DNA of 64,000 nt from CAMBRQ01 sp945870325 (GCF_050313795.1 NZ_JBNPMC010000013.1:1-64000), one strand, 5' to 3'. Counted from the first letter of the stretch, positions 1 to 10,344 are shown. A program made the numbers and translations. The notes: a model not told the origin generated them from the sequence alone.

Positions 1-29
1 TATTATCCCATAAATGAGAAATTTCCATC

Positions 30-58
30 TTTCCTATTTGGAGAAGAAATGCTATAAT
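30..58 (+). promoter_or_regulatory. Putative promoter of the mutS operon
   Basis: An extended -10 box TGCTATAAT ends at base 58, and a weak -35 (TTTCCT, 30-35) lies 17 bp upstream of it. The mutS start codon follows at 94 with GAGGAG at 81-86. The assignment rests on consensus match only. No gene is visible in bases 1-93. Confidence 0.55.
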
Positions 59-93
59 GAAATGTAAAAAATAAACGAAAGAGGAGAAACAAC

Positions 94-2742
94 GTGGCGG
101 AATTAACACCAATGATGCAGCAATACATGGAGACCAAAAAGGAATACCCCGACTGCATCTTGTTCTATAGATTGGGAGATTTTTATGAGATGTTCTTTGA
201 TGATGCCCTGACCGCATCCAAGGAACTTGAGATTACACTAACTGGTAAAAGCTGTGGTCTGGAAGAACGCGCTCCCATGTGCGGAGTCCCTTACCATTCC
301 GTAGATGGATACTTGAACCGTCTGGTTTCCAAAGGCTATAAAGTAGCAATCTGCGAGCAGATGGAAGATCCGGCAACTGCCAAAGGACTGGTAAAAAGAG
401 ACGTCGTTCGTATCGTCACCCCGGGAACGAATCTGGATACTCAGGCGTTAGATGAGACGAAAAACAACTATATTATGTGTGTTGTCTATAGCGCTGACCG
501 CTATGGATTATCCGTAGCCGATGTAACAACAGGAGAGTATCTGGTCACTGAACTAGGTGACAGTGAAAAATTATTCGACGAGATATACAAATTCATGCCC
601 TCAGAGCTGATATGCAATGAGGCTTTTTATATGAGTGGCATGGATATGGATCTTCTGAAGGATAAGTTTGGAATTACCATGTATTCTCTGGATGCGTGGT
701 ATTTTGATGATGCAATCTGCCAGCGCACATTAAAAGATCATTTTCACGCAAGCACCATGGAAGGGCTTGGACTTGTGGATTATGACTGTGGAGTAATCGC
801 TGCCGGAGCGCTTCTGGAGTATCTGAATGAAACTCAGAAAAGAGACTTGTCCCATATTACGAAACTTTCTGTATATGCAACAGGCAAATACATGCTCTTA
901 GACAGTTCTACCAGACGGAATCTGGAACTTTGCGAGACACTTCGTGAGAAGCAGAAGAGGGGCTCCCTTCTCTGGGTTCTGGACAAGACTAAGACGGCAA
1001 TGGGTGCAAGAACTCTTAGAAAATACATTGAACAGCCATTGATTGACCGAGGAGAAATCGAACGCCGGCTGGATGCAGTAGATGAATTAAAGCGTAATGC
1101 TATCTCCAGAGAAGAGATCCGGGAATATCTGTCTCCAATCTATGACCTGGAACGGCTGGTCTGCAAGATCACCTATCAGTCAGCGAATCCAAGAGATCTG
1201 ATCGCATTCGAGAGTTCTCTTGCCATGCTGCCTCATATAAAATATATCCTTCAGGATATGAAGTCACCTCTTCTTCAGGAGTTATATGAAGAACTTGATA
1301 CACTGGAGGATCTCTGCGTGCTTGTGAAAGATGCCATCAAAGAAGATCCGCCGATTGCCATGAAGGAAGGCGGCATTATCCGGGACGGTTATAATGAGGA
1401 GGTAGACTGGCTGCGTTCTGCCAAGTCAGACGGCAAGGAATGGCTTGCCAAATTAGAGGAAACTGAGCGGGAGAAGACTGGCATCAAGAACCTTCGAATC
1501 CGTTTTAACAAGGTGTTCGGATATTACCTGGAGGTTACCAATTCATTCAAGAACCTGGTTCCTGATTATTATACGCGTAAGCAGACACTTGCTAATGCAG
1601 AGCGTTACATCATTCCGGAGTTAAAAGAACTGGAAGATACGATTCTTGGCGCAGAGGACAAACTCTTTGCCTTAGAATATCAATTATACAGCGAAGTCCG
1701 TGATAAGATTGCAGGAGAAGTAATCCGCATTCAAAATACAGCCAAGGCAATTGCGAAACTGGATACATTTGCATCTATGGCACTGGTAGCAGAGCGCAAC
1801 CAGTATGTCCGACCGAAGATAAATGAAAAAGGCGTGATTAATATCAAGGATGGCCGCCATCCAGTCGTTGAGAGGATGATTCCGAACGATATGTTCATTT
1901 CCAATGATACATACTTAAATGATAAGAAGAGCCGGATATCCATTATTACAGGTCCTAATATGGCAGGCAAATCCACCTATATGCGTCAGACAGCGCTGAT
2001 TGTCTTAATGGCTCAGATTGGATGTTTCGTTCCTGCGGCCAGTGCAGATATCGGACTGGTGGATAGAATATTTACCAGAGTAGGAGCATCAGATGACCTT
2101 GCAAGCGGTCAGAGTACTTTCATGGTGGAGATGACAGAAGTGGCGAATATTCTGCGTAATGCTACCAACAAGAGTCTCTTGATCCTAGATGAGATTGGAC
2201 GTGGAACCAGTACATTTGACGGGCTCAGTATTGCCTGGGCTGTAATCGAACATATCAGTAATAGCAAATTACTTGGGGCAAAGACACTTTTTGCAACACA
2301 TTATCATGAATTGACTGAATTAGAGGGCAAGATCGATAATGTTAATAATTATTGCATCGCCGTAAAAGAAAAAGGAGATGATATCATCTTCCTTCGTAAG
2401 ATTATCAAAGGAGGCGCTGATAAGAGTTATGGTATTCAGGTGGCAAGGCTTGCCGGAGTACCTGATTCTGTCATTCAGCGTGCCAAAGAGATTGTTGAGG
2501 AACTGATTCATGCGGACATTACTGACCGCATCAAGGATATTGCTGCCCATGGAAATGAGCAGCCCAAAACAAAGGCCAGGCATTATGACGAGGTTGATCT
2601 GGCACAGATGTCCCTGTTCGACACTGTAAAAGATGACGATGTCATAGAAGAGATCAAGAATCTGGATCTTGGCAATCTGACACCGATCGACGCACTGAAT
2701 ACACTGTACCAGTTACAGAACAAACTGAAAAACAGGTGGTAA
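94..2742 (+). CDS. mutS: DNA mismatch repair ATPase MutS
   Basis: MutS recognises mismatched or looped bases and recruits MutL in an ATP-dependent way. The 882-residue protein has the N-terminal mismatch-contact motif GDFYEMF near residues 29-35 (Phe and Glu present), a Walker A GPNMAGKST near residue 620 and a Walker B LLILDEIGRGTSTFDG near residue 695, which is the full-length MutS1 arrangement. The start is GTG at 94, chosen because GAGGAG sits 8 bp upstream and the protein begins with the family-typical MAELTPMMQQY. It is followed after 3 bp by mutL, so the two are almost certainly co-transcribed. Confidence 0.98.
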   Translation: MAELTPMMQQYMETKKEYPDCILFYRLGDFYEMFFDDALTASKELEITLTGKSCGLEERAPMCGVPYHSVDGYLNRLVSKGYKVAICEQMEDPATAKGLVKRDVVRIVTPGTNLDTQALDETKNNYIMCVVYSADRYGLSVADVTTGEYLVTELGDSEKLFDEIYKFMPSELICNEAFYMSGMDMDLLKDKFGITMYSLDAWYFDDAICQRTLKDHFHASTMEGLGLVDYDCGVIAAGALLEYLNETQKRDLSHITKLSVYATGKYMLLDSSTRRNLELCETLREKQKRGSLLWVLDKTKTAMGARTLRKYIEQPLIDRGEIERRLDAVDELKRNAISREEIREYLSPIYDLERLVCKITYQSANPRDLIAFESSLAMLPHIKYILQDMKSPLLQELYEELDTLEDLCVLVKDAIKEDPPIAMKEGGIIRDGYNEEVDWLRSAKSDGKEWLAKLEETEREKTGIKNLRIRFNKVFGYYLEVTNSFKNLVPDYYTRKQTLANAERYIIPELKELEDTILGAEDKLFALEYQLYSEVRDKIAGEVIRIQNTAKAIAKLDTFASMALVAERNQYVRPKINEKGVINIKDGRHPVVERMIPNDMFISNDTYLNDKKSRISIITGPNMAGKSTYMRQTALIVLMAQIGCFVPAASADIGLVDRIFTRVGASDDLASGQSTFMVEMTEVANILRNATNKSLLILDEIGRGTSTFDGLSIAWAVIEHISNSKLLGAKTLFATHYHELTELEGKIDNVNNYCIAVKEKGDDIIFLRKIIKGGADKSYGIQVARLAGVPDSVIQRAKEIVEELIHADITDRIKDIAAHGNEQPKTKARHYDEVDLAQMSLFDTVKDDDVIEEIKNLDLGNLTPIDALNTLYQLQNKLKNRW

Positions 2743-2745
2743 AAC

Positions 2746-4752
2746 ATGAGTAAGATACAAGTATTAGATCCGGTTACTATTGACAAGATTGCGGCAGGTG
2801 AAGTGATTGAACGACCGGCATCTGTGGTAAAAGAATTAGTGGAGAACGCAATTGATGCCAAGGCAACTGCAATCGTAGTCGAGATTCAGGAAGGCGGAAT
2901 TTCGCTGATCCGAATTGCAGATAATGGATGCGGTATCGACCGGGAGGATGTTCGGAATGCTTTCTTAAGACATTCTACCAGCAAGATTCGTTCCGTGGAT
3001 GATCTGGTACATATCGGTTCGCTTGGATTTCGTGGGGAGGCATTATCCAGCATCGCGGCAGTTTCGCAGGTGGAAGTGATTACCAAGACGGCGGATCAGA
3101 CCTTCGGTACCAGATATCGGATTGCTGGGGGCAAAGAAGAAGACATGGATGATACGGGAGCCCGTGACGGCACAACCTTCATGATTCGCCAGCTTTTCTA
3201 CAATGTTCCTGCCAGGCGGAAGTTTTTGAAAACTCCTATGACAGAAGCGAGTCATGTAGGTGATCTGATGACGAGAATGGCGTTATCCCATCCGGAGATT
3301 TCTTTCCAGTTCATTAACAATGGACAGTCAAAACTGCACAGTTCTGGCAACGGGAATCTTAAGGATGTCATCTACCACGTCTATGGACGTGAGATTGCTT
3401 CGAATCTTCTTGCGGCAGACTATGAAGTGCCAGGGATAAAGATTACAGGATTCTTAGGAAAACCGGTCATATCAAGAGGAAACCGAAATTTTGAGAATTA
3501 TTTTATCAATGGCAGATATGTGAAGAGTAATATCATCTCGAAAGCGATTGAAGATGGTTATAAGGACTTTAGTATGCAGCATAAATATCCTTTTGTGGTA
3601 CTGCATATCCAGATTGACGGAGAACACGTTGACGTAAATGTTCATCCGACGAAGATGGAACTGCGGTTTAATAATCAGCAGGAAGTCTATAATACTATAT
3701 ATGCAGCAGTCGATCGGGGACTGCATGCAGAAGAACTGATTCCCCATGTGGAAGTTGACGTTCCAAAGAAAACACTCTCCAGGGGAGATATTGTCAGAGA
3801 AAACCCATCAACTGCATCGGGCATCCCGGCTGCAAAAACAGTTCCACCCTTGGAAAACAGCAAGCCTTCAGATTCGTCACAGGTAAGAAATCTCGATTAC
3901 TTTATGGCGAAGATGAAAGAACGTGTTCAGGCGTATCACGATAGAAGTTCATCTGCGGAAGTAGTCGATCAGACAAAGATATTCAAACCAGAGATTCAGG
4001 CAGACAGAATCCGTGAAAGTGTACAGTATGCCAAGAATATCCGTAAGCAAGATGATGCCCCTATGACGCCAAAATACATCCAAAGAGACGTGGAAGATAT
4101 TCCGGCAGCCACAGAAAAGGCCCCTAAACAGTTGGATTTCTTTGAAGAGAAACTTCTGACCAAAGAAGCCAGAAGCGAATACAAGTTAATCGGTCAGGTC
4201 TTCGATACTTACTGGCTGGTAGAATATCACGACAATCTGTATATCATTGACCAGCATGCTGCACATGAACGCGTACTGTATGAGAGAACCTTAAAGAGCA
4301 TGAAGACCAGGGAATTCACATCCCAGATGATCAGTCCACCGATTATCCTTGATTTAAGTATGCAGGAGGCGGAATTGCTGAATCAGTACATAGATCAGTT
4401 CACCCGGATCGGGTTTGAATTCGAAGAATTCGGGCAGGAATCTTATGCCGTGAGAGCGGTGCCTGATAATCTCTTCAGCATTGCCAAGAAAGACTTGCTG
4501 TTGCAGATGCTGGACAGTCTGTCTGATGAGATTAACCGGAATCTGTCGCCGGACCTGATAGATGAAAAGGTGGCTTCTATGTCTTGTAAAGCCGCTGTGA
4601 AAGGAAATATGAAATTGTCCGTTGCAGAAGTGGATACTCTGATCGGAGAACTTCTGACGCTGGAGAATCCATATCATTGTCCCCATGGCAGACCAACCAT
4701 CATTGCCATGAGCAAGCGGGAACTGGAAAAGAAATTCAAGAGGATTGTATAG
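2746..4752 (+). CDS. mutL: DNA mismatch repair endonuclease MutL
   Basis: MutL is the GHKL ATPase that links MutS to strand removal. The N-terminal ATPase motifs ENAIDAKA, DNGCGI and GFRGEAL are intact. The C-terminal domain carries DQHAAHERVLYE near residue 500 and the zinc-site motifs SCKAAVKGN and CPHGRP, so this is the nicking form found in bacteria without MutH. The middle (about residues 340-460) is a low-conservation linker. The 668-residue length is normal. It starts 3 bp after mutS, and its end lies 2 bp before the chosen miaA start. Confidence 0.97.
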   Translation: MSKIQVLDPVTIDKIAAGEVIERPASVVKELVENAIDAKATAIVVEIQEGGISLIRIADNGCGIDREDVRNAFLRHSTSKIRSVDDLVHIGSLGFRGEALSSIAAVSQVEVITKTADQTFGTRYRIAGGKEEDMDDTGARDGTTFMIRQLFYNVPARRKFLKTPMTEASHVGDLMTRMALSHPEISFQFINNGQSKLHSSGNGNLKDVIYHVYGREIASNLLAADYEVPGIKITGFLGKPVISRGNRNFENYFINGRYVKSNIISKAIEDGYKDFSMQHKYPFVVLHIQIDGEHVDVNVHPTKMELRFNNQQEVYNTIYAAVDRGLHAEELIPHVEVDVPKKTLSRGDIVRENPSTASGIPAAKTVPPLENSKPSDSSQVRNLDYFMAKMKERVQAYHDRSSSAEVVDQTKIFKPEIQADRIRESVQYAKNIRKQDDAPMTPKYIQRDVEDIPAATEKAPKQLDFFEEKLLTKEARSEYKLIGQVFDTYWLVEYHDNLYIIDQHAAHERVLYERTLKSMKTREFTSQMISPPIILDLSMQEAELLNQYIDQFTRIGFEFEEFGQESYAVRAVPDNLFSIAKKDLLLQMLDSLSDEINRNLSPDLIDEKVASMSCKAAVKGNMKLSVAEVDTLIGELLTLENPYHCPHGRPTIIAMSKRELEKKFKRIV

Positions 4753-4754
4753 AG

Positions 4755-5696
4755 ATGAAGAAACCATTAGTAGTGCTTACAGGACCTACTGCTGTAGGAA
4801 AGACCAAGGCCTCCATAGGACTTGCCAAAGCAATCGGCGGGGAGATTATATCAGCCGATTCCATGCAAGTCTATAAACATATGGATATCGGCTCTGCTAA
4901 GATCCGCCCACAGGAGATGGAAGGGGTGCCTCATTACCTGGTGGATGAGTTGGAGCCATGGGAAGAATTCCATGTAGTACGTTTTCAGCAGATGGCGAAA
5001 AAAGCCCTGGAGGAGATCTATTCTCGTGGCAGCATTCCTATTATCGTAGGCGGTACGGGATTCTATATCCAGGCGTTATTGTATGATATCGACTTCTCAG
5101 AAAATGACGGTGATACTGCCTATCGGGAAGAACTGGAGGAATATGCCAGAATACATGGCGGCAGCGAACTACATGAGCGGCTGAAAACAGTAGATCCAAA
5201 AGCGGCAGAAGATATCCATGCCAACAATATCAAGCGAGTAATCCGGGCGCTTGAATTCTATCATCAGACCGGACAGAGAATCTCTGAGCACAACGAAAGA
5301 GAACGGCAGAAAGAATCGCCATATAATTTCGTATACTTTGTGCTGAATGATGAGCGCAAGAACTTGTATGAACGCATTGATCACAGAGTGGATCTGATGA
5401 TGCAAGAGGGATTGATCGAAGAGGTGAAAGCACTTAGGGAGATGGGCTGCACCAAAGAGATGGTGTCCATGCAGGGATTGGGATATAAGGAGATTCTATC
5501 CTACTTAGATGGCGCATGCAGTCTTGAAGAGGCTATCTACACGTTGAAGCGTGATACCAGACATTTCGCCAAACGACAGATTACCTGGTTTAAGAGGGAG
5601 AGACAGGTAACCTGGATTCAGAAAAATGATTACAATTATGATGAAGAGAAGATACTGTACGAGATGATAAGACGTACGAAGGGAGTACTATGTTAA
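4755..5696 (+). CDS. miaA: tRNA dimethylallyltransferase MiaA
   Basis: MiaA transfers a dimethylallyl group to A37 of tRNAs that read UNN codons. The 313-residue protein opens with the P-loop LTGPTAVGKTKAS and has DSMQVYKHMDIGSAK and GGTGFYIQALLYDID, all family signatures. I place the start at ATG 4755, just after the mutL stop. A longer frame open from 4677 would overlap mutL by about 75 bp and add a non-conserved leader. The last 7 bp overlap the next small gene. The mutSL-miaA order is common in Clostridia. Confidence 0.96.
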   Translation: MKKPLVVLTGPTAVGKTKASIGLAKAIGGEIISADSMQVYKHMDIGSAKIRPQEMEGVPHYLVDELEPWEEFHVVRFQQMAKKALEEIYSRGSIPIIVGGTGFYIQALLYDIDFSENDGDTAYREELEEYARIHGGSELHERLKTVDPKAAEDIHANNIKRVIRALEFYHQTGQRISEHNERERQKESPYNFVYFVLNDERKNLYERIDHRVDLMMQEGLIEEVKALREMGCTKEMVSMQGLGYKEILSYLDGACSLEEAIYTLKRDTRHFAKRQITWFKRERQVTWIQKNDYNYDEEKILYEMIRRTKGVLC

Positions 5697-5983
5697 GAAG
5701 ATTATTAGGTGGGTCTAAATTTTTAAAGAAAATGAATACATTAATGGAAATATATTCTTGTTCACATAATGCACCAGCGACTTACAAAGAACTTGTAGAA
5801 TTAAAGCCATTAATCAAGACTACAGGAGAGGAAGCGCTTTTCGAACTGAACCGTGCCTCTCTCCTTTATGATATGCAGAGGTACCGGGAAGCATCAGAAG
5901 TGATATTAGAGATACGTTCACTGAACCCGGAATTCGATGCCAGATGCGCTGAAGTCAGAACGAAGATTTTAGAAGCATTATAG
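5690..5983 (+). CDS. Small uncharacterised helical protein
   Basis: I do not recognise this 97-residue protein. It starts at ATG 5690, overlapping the miaA stop by 7 bp, which suggests translational coupling, and the next gene follows 19 bp later. The sequence reads as alpha-helical with no signal peptide or membrane segment. The second half (LFELNRASLLYDMQRYREA onward) resembles a single tetratricopeptide-like helical pair, although one repeat is not enough to call a TPR protein. Reading frame, position and base use fit a real gene in the operon. Function is unknown. Confidence 0.75.
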   Translation: MLRRLLGGSKFLKKMNTLMEIYSCSHNAPATYKELVELKPLIKTTGEEALFELNRASLLYDMQRYREASEVILEIRSLNPEFDARCAEVRTKILEAL

Positions 5984-6002
5984 AAAGGAACCAGATAAAG
6001 AT

Positions 6003-7289
6003 ATGTTAGAAGCAAAAGAAACATTATATAAAGAAATCGGAATCCGAAGAGAAGTTCTGGAATTCGGTCATACCATTGAGCACAATCTGAAAGAGTGTTT
6101 TGATTACATTGATCAGATCGCAGAATATAATCAGTTGAAAGTCATACATGCCATGCAGAAGAACCGGGTCAGTGAAGCGTGTTTTAACTATGCCAGCGGT
6201 TATGGCTATGATGATCTGGGGCGCGATAAACTGGAACAAGTCTATGCAGACATCTTCCATACAGAGAGCGCCCTTGTACGTCCACAGATTGCCTGCGGAA
6301 CCCATGCACTTGCCATTGCCTTGAGTGCGAACTTAAGACCTGGAGATGAATTACTATCTCCTGCGGGCAAGCCGTACGACACTTTAGAGGAAGTCATTGG
6401 AATCCGACCGTCTAACGGATCGCTTGCAGAGTACGGAGTAACCTACTCTCAGGTAGATCTGCTGGAAGATGGGACTTTCGATTATGAGAATATTAAAAAG
6501 GCGATTAATAAGAAGACCAAATTGGTAACCATCCAACGTTCCAAAGGCTATCAGACGCGTCCGAGTTTTTCCGTACAGCAGATCGGGGAGTTAATTGCCT
6601 TTGTAAAAGAGATGAACCCGAATATTATCTGCATGGTGGACAACTGTTATGGAGAATTCGTTGAAACCATCGAACCAAGCGATGTAGGCGCTGATATGGT
6701 TGTTGGTTCCCTGATCAAGAATCCGGGCGGCGGACTTGCTCCAATTGGAGGCTATATCGCTGGACGCCAGGATCTGATCGATAATTGCGGTTACCGACTG
6801 ACTTCTCCAGGACTTGGAAAAGAAGTAGGCGCATCCCTTGGAGTAATGCGGTCTTTCTATCAAGGCTTGTTCCTTGCGCCAACCGTTGTCGCAGGAGCAC
6901 TAAAAGGCGCGATCTTCGCTGCCAATATCTATGAGAAACTAGGCTATTTCGTAATCCCGAACAGTACCGAAAGCCGTCATGATATCATTCAAGCCGTGGA
7001 ATTCGGAATCCCAGAAGGGGTGATTGCATTCTGTAAAGGAATTCAGGCGGCTGCCCCAGTAGATTCCTACGTAACGCCGGAACCATGGCCGATGCCGGGA
7101 TATGATAGCGATGTCATCATGGCTGCAGGGGCTTTCGTTCAAGGATCTTCGATTGAACTGAGTGCAGACGGACCGATCAAGCCACCATATGCAGTCTATT
7201 TCCAGGGAGGACTCACATGGCCTCATGCAAAATTGGGAATCCTGATGTCTTTGGAATATCTTGTACGTGATGGCATCGTGAACTTGTAG
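6003..7289 (+). CDS. PLP-dependent YnbB/methionine gamma-lyase-like enzyme
   Basis: A fold-type I pyridoxal-phosphate enzyme of the family often annotated as aluminium resistance protein or methionine gamma-lyase family (B. subtilis YnbB). The 428 residues include DNCYGEFVE and GSLIKNPGGGLAPIGGY; the lysine near residue 238 in the second motif is the likely PLP Schiff-base residue. The true substrate is not established, and both common names come from weak similarity. AAAGG lies upstream of ATG 6003. It follows miaA and a small gene in what looks like one transcript, an arrangement that recurs in Firmicutes. Confidence 0.9.
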   Translation: MLEAKETLYKEIGIRREVLEFGHTIEHNLKECFDYIDQIAEYNQLKVIHAMQKNRVSEACFNYASGYGYDDLGRDKLEQVYADIFHTESALVRPQIACGTHALAIALSANLRPGDELLSPAGKPYDTLEEVIGIRPSNGSLAEYGVTYSQVDLLEDGTFDYENIKKAINKKTKLVTIQRSKGYQTRPSFSVQQIGELIAFVKEMNPNIICMVDNCYGEFVETIEPSDVGADMVVGSLIKNPGGGLAPIGGYIAGRQDLIDNCGYRLTSPGLGKEVGASLGVMRSFYQGLFLAPTVVAGALKGAIFAANIYEKLGYFVIPNSTESRHDIIQAVEFGIPEGVIAFCKGIQAAAPVDSYVTPEPWPMPGYDSDVIMAAGAFVQGSSIELSADGPIKPPYAVYFQGGLTWPHAKLGILMSLEYLVRDGIVNL

Positions 7290-7326
7290 TAACCATCAAA
7301 CAGCAAGAATATCAGAAGGAGTCACT

Positions 7327-8565
7327 ATGAAAAGAATCGGAATTATCGGCGGAGGAGCATCTGGTCTTGTGGCTGCAATCGAAGCGGCAAGAACGGATTG
7401 CAATGCTCAGGTATTTATTCTGGAACAGAAAGAGAATATTGGCAAAAAGATTCTTGCAACAGGAAATGGACGGTGCAACCTGACAAATAGAAAGATGGAA
7501 GCAGCCTGCTACCGCAGTGAGAATATGGATTTTGTTGCTGGGATCCTTGAAGAATTCGGGTATGAAGATACTTTGAAGTTCTTCGAATCGCTGGGACTTC
7601 TGGTAAAATTTCGCGGGGATTATGTCTATCCACGTTCTGACCAGGCATCTACAGTGCTGGAACTCCTTCGATTGGAGCTCCTCCGGCTTGGAATTCAGAT
7701 ATACACCGGGAATCAGACTTTAGAATTGTCACAGACCGCAAAAGGGTTCCGTATCCGAACACAGGAACAGACTTTCCGTGCCGATAAAGTGATCCTGGCA
7801 TGTGGCGGCAAAGCCTCCCATAATTTGGGATCTGACGGAAGCGGTTACGGGCTTGCCAAATCCATGGGGCATACGATGCTTCCGGTCGTTCCTGCCCTGG
7901 TACAGTTGAAGGTGCACAAGTCTCCTTTCGCCAAAGCAGCCGGAGTCCGTGTGGATGCCAGAGTCGTTGCGTTACAGGGCGATACACCGCTTGCGGAAGA
8001 TCTCGGGGAAGTGCAGATTACTGCCTATGGAATCTCAGGGATACCTGTATTTCAGATTAGCAGATATATTGCAATGGGATTATATAAGAAACAAAAGATG
8101 TCTGTAATGATAGACTTCGTTCCCGAACGCACCGAAGAAGAGTTGCTCTCACTGCTTATAGAACGCATCAGCGGAAGAGAAGATATGACGACCGGTGACT
8201 TTCTTACCGGTGTCTTTCATCAGAAATTAATTCCGCGGCTATTGGAGCAGGCGCAGATTCGTATGAATACGAGGGTGGGAGAAGTAACGCGCAGAAAATG
8301 GCAGCATTTTTCCTATCTATGTAAGAGAATGATCCTGCCTATTGAGGATACGAATGGATTCGAGAATGCGCAAGTCTGCGCAGGAGGCATCCGTACGGAA
8401 GAAGTGAACCCTCTTACATTAGAGTCACGATATGTGAATGGCTTATATATTGTAGGGGAACTCTTAGATGTGGATGGAATCTGTGGCGGCTACAATTTGC
8501 AATGGGCATGGGCAACCGGATATCTTGCCGGACGAGACGCTGCAGGAAAGCCTTCCGGAAGATAG
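7327..8565 (+). CDS. HI0933/YhiN-family FAD-binding oxidoreductase
   Basis: A 412-residue flavoprotein of the HI0933/YhiN family, sometimes named aminoacetone oxidase family. It begins with the dinucleotide-binding motif GIIGGGASGLVAA and has the family signature GNGRCNLTNR near residue 47; GGYNLQWAWATGYLAGR at the C-terminus closes the FAD site. No physiological substrate is known for most members. AGAAGGAG precedes ATG 7327. It sits 37 bp after the YnbB-like gene and 38 bp before a second FAD protein, so the three may be co-expressed. Confidence 0.92.
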   Translation: MKRIGIIGGGASGLVAAIEAARTDCNAQVFILEQKENIGKKILATGNGRCNLTNRKMEAACYRSENMDFVAGILEEFGYEDTLKFFESLGLLVKFRGDYVYPRSDQASTVLELLRLELLRLGIQIYTGNQTLELSQTAKGFRIRTQEQTFRADKVILACGGKASHNLGSDGSGYGLAKSMGHTMLPVVPALVQLKVHKSPFAKAAGVRVDARVVALQGDTPLAEDLGEVQITAYGISGIPVFQISRYIAMGLYKKQKMSVMIDFVPERTEEELLSLLIERISGREDMTTGDFLTGVFHQKLIPRLLEQAQIRMNTRVGEVTRRKWQHFSYLCKRMILPIEDTNGFENAQVCAGGIRTEEVNPLTLESRYVNGLYIVGELLDVDGICGGYNLQWAWATGYLAGRDAAGKPSGR

Positions 8566-8603
8566 TACGGACATCCTGACTATATGCATCAAAGGAGAAT
8601 GAT

Positions 8604-10250
8604 ATGATAAGAATCAATCAACTCAAACTGGACATTCATCATACCGAAGCGGATCTGAAAGCGAAGATTTTGAAGACTCTTCGCATCAAAGAGGATGCGC
8701 TCCTTTCTTATATTATTAAAAAACAATCCATAGACGCACGGAAAAAGCCAACACTGTTCTATGTCTATGCAGTAGATGTCATATTGAAGAATGAACCCGC
8801 CTTTCAAAAGCGCCTGAGGTCGTTAAAGAACAGCAATATTCAGATTCAGAAAGAGCCTGTCCCTTATAAGATACAGGTAAGTGGCACACAGCCGCTTAAG
8901 TATCGCCCGGTTGTCATAGGAACAGGACCTGCAGGGCTTTTCTGTGGTTATCAGCTGGCACTTCTGGGATACCGTCCAATTCTCCTAGAACGCGGTGCCT
9001 CTGTGGAAGAGCGAATGCAGGATGTAGAAAAGTTCTGGACTGACGGCATTCTGAATCCGAATTCCAATGTACAATTCGGCGAGGGCGGTGCCGGTACTTT
9101 TTCTGATGGGAAACTGAACACTTTAGTACATGATACTTATGGGCGTAACACCAGAGTCTTGGAAATCTTCGTAGAACACGGCGCGCCAAAGGAGATTCTC
9201 TATCAGAATAAGCCGCACATTGGAACGGATATTCTTGCCAAAGTTGTAAAACATATGCGGGAATGCATCATTGCCAATGGCGGAGAAGTAAGATTCCATT
9301 CACAGGTAACTGAAGTTCTTATGGATCATGACCAAGAAGAGCCAAGCCTTGTGGGATTAAGAATCTGCGATTCGGTCACGAAGATGGAAGAAATTCTTGA
9401 GACCGACCTTGCGGTTCTCGCTATCGGCCACAGTGCCAGAGATACCTTTTCCATGCTCTTAGACAAAGGGATTCCTATGGAAGCCAAATCATTTGCCGTA
9501 GGCGTTCGTATGGAACATCCGCAGCACATGATCAATGATAATCAATATGGAACCGATAATTCTAAAGGTCTGCCTCCGGCTGCCTATAAACTGACAACGA
9601 ATCTTTCGAATGGAAGAGGCGTATATACCTTCTGCATGTGTCCGGGCGGCTACGTGGTGAATGCTTCCTCAGAATCCGGAAGACTGGCAGTCAACGGCAT
9701 GAGTTATCATGACCGGGGCGGAGCAAATGCGAACAGCGCTGTTATCGTAACCGTAACACCGGATGACTATGGCAGCACAGGAGCGCTTGCCGGCATGGAG
9801 TTCCAGAGAAGATTAGAAGAAGCGGCTTACCAGGCAGGCGGCGGACGCATACCTGCACAGTTATTCGAAGACTTTTGCAAGAATCGTCCATCTATAGGGG
9901 CAAAGGGTGTAGAGCCACAGATGAAAGGCGCCTATTGCTTCGGCAATGTACGTCAGATTTTCCCGGAAGAACTGGCAGCATCCTTAGAAGAGGGAATCAA
10001 AGCCTTTGATTATAAATTGCCTGGATATTCCCGTCCGGATGCAATCGTATCAGGAGTAGAAAGCAGGACGTCATCCCCGGTCCGGATACCACGAGATGAG
10101 ACGATGCAGAGCAGTCTTCGTGGACTTTACCCTTGCGGGGAGGGGGCAGGGTATGCAGGAGGTATTACTTCAGCCGCAATTGACGGTCTGAAAGTGGCGG
10201 AATCAATCGCCAAAAAATACCGCATTTTCGACAAAGGCACAAAGGCTTAA
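8604..10250 (+). CDS. Uncharacterised FAD-dependent dehydrogenase (COG2509 type)
   Basis: A 548-residue NAD(P)/FAD-dependent oxidoreductase. About 95 N-terminal residues form a separate basic domain, then the Rossmann motif VVIGTGPAGLFCGYQLA starts the FAD domain. GEGGAGTFSDGKLNT and the C-terminal GEGAGYAGGITSAAIDG are characteristic of this conserved but unassigned family. The start at ATG 8604 has AAAGGAG 6 bp upstream. It is the last gene before a 94-bp gap that holds the promoter of the next operon. No terminator hairpin is obvious after it. Confidence 0.9.
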   Translation: MIRINQLKLDIHHTEADLKAKILKTLRIKEDALLSYIIKKQSIDARKKPTLFYVYAVDVILKNEPAFQKRLRSLKNSNIQIQKEPVPYKIQVSGTQPLKYRPVVIGTGPAGLFCGYQLALLGYRPILLERGASVEERMQDVEKFWTDGILNPNSNVQFGEGGAGTFSDGKLNTLVHDTYGRNTRVLEIFVEHGAPKEILYQNKPHIGTDILAKVVKHMRECIIANGGEVRFHSQVTEVLMDHDQEEPSLVGLRICDSVTKMEEILETDLAVLAIGHSARDTFSMLLDKGIPMEAKSFAVGVRMEHPQHMINDNQYGTDNSKGLPPAAYKLTTNLSNGRGVYTFCMCPGGYVVNASSESGRLAVNGMSYHDRGGANANSAVIVTVTPDDYGSTGALAGMEFQRRLEEAAYQAGGGRIPAQLFEDFCKNRPSIGAKGVEPQMKGAYCFGNVRQIFPEELAASLEEGIKAFDYKLPGYSRPDAIVSGVESRTSSPVRIPRDETMQSSLRGLYPCGEGAGYAGGITSAAIDGLKVAESIAKKYRIFDKGTKA

Positions 10251-10272
10251 GAAATTTTTAATGGGATAAGTC

Positions 10273-10301
10273 TATACACTGATTTCAAAATATGATAAAA
10301 T
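10273..10301 (+). promoter_or_regulatory. Putative promoter for the DUF4321-radC-mre operon
   Basis: TATACA (10273-10278) and TAAAAT (10296-10301) are separated by 17 bp in the only gap of this region. Each matches the sigma-A consensus at four or five positions. The first ATG of the operon is at 10345 behind GAGGAGGAG. Confidence 0.45.
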
Positions 10302-10344
10302 GTATTGAGTTTTTCAGATAGAGAAAAAACGAGGAGGAGTACAT

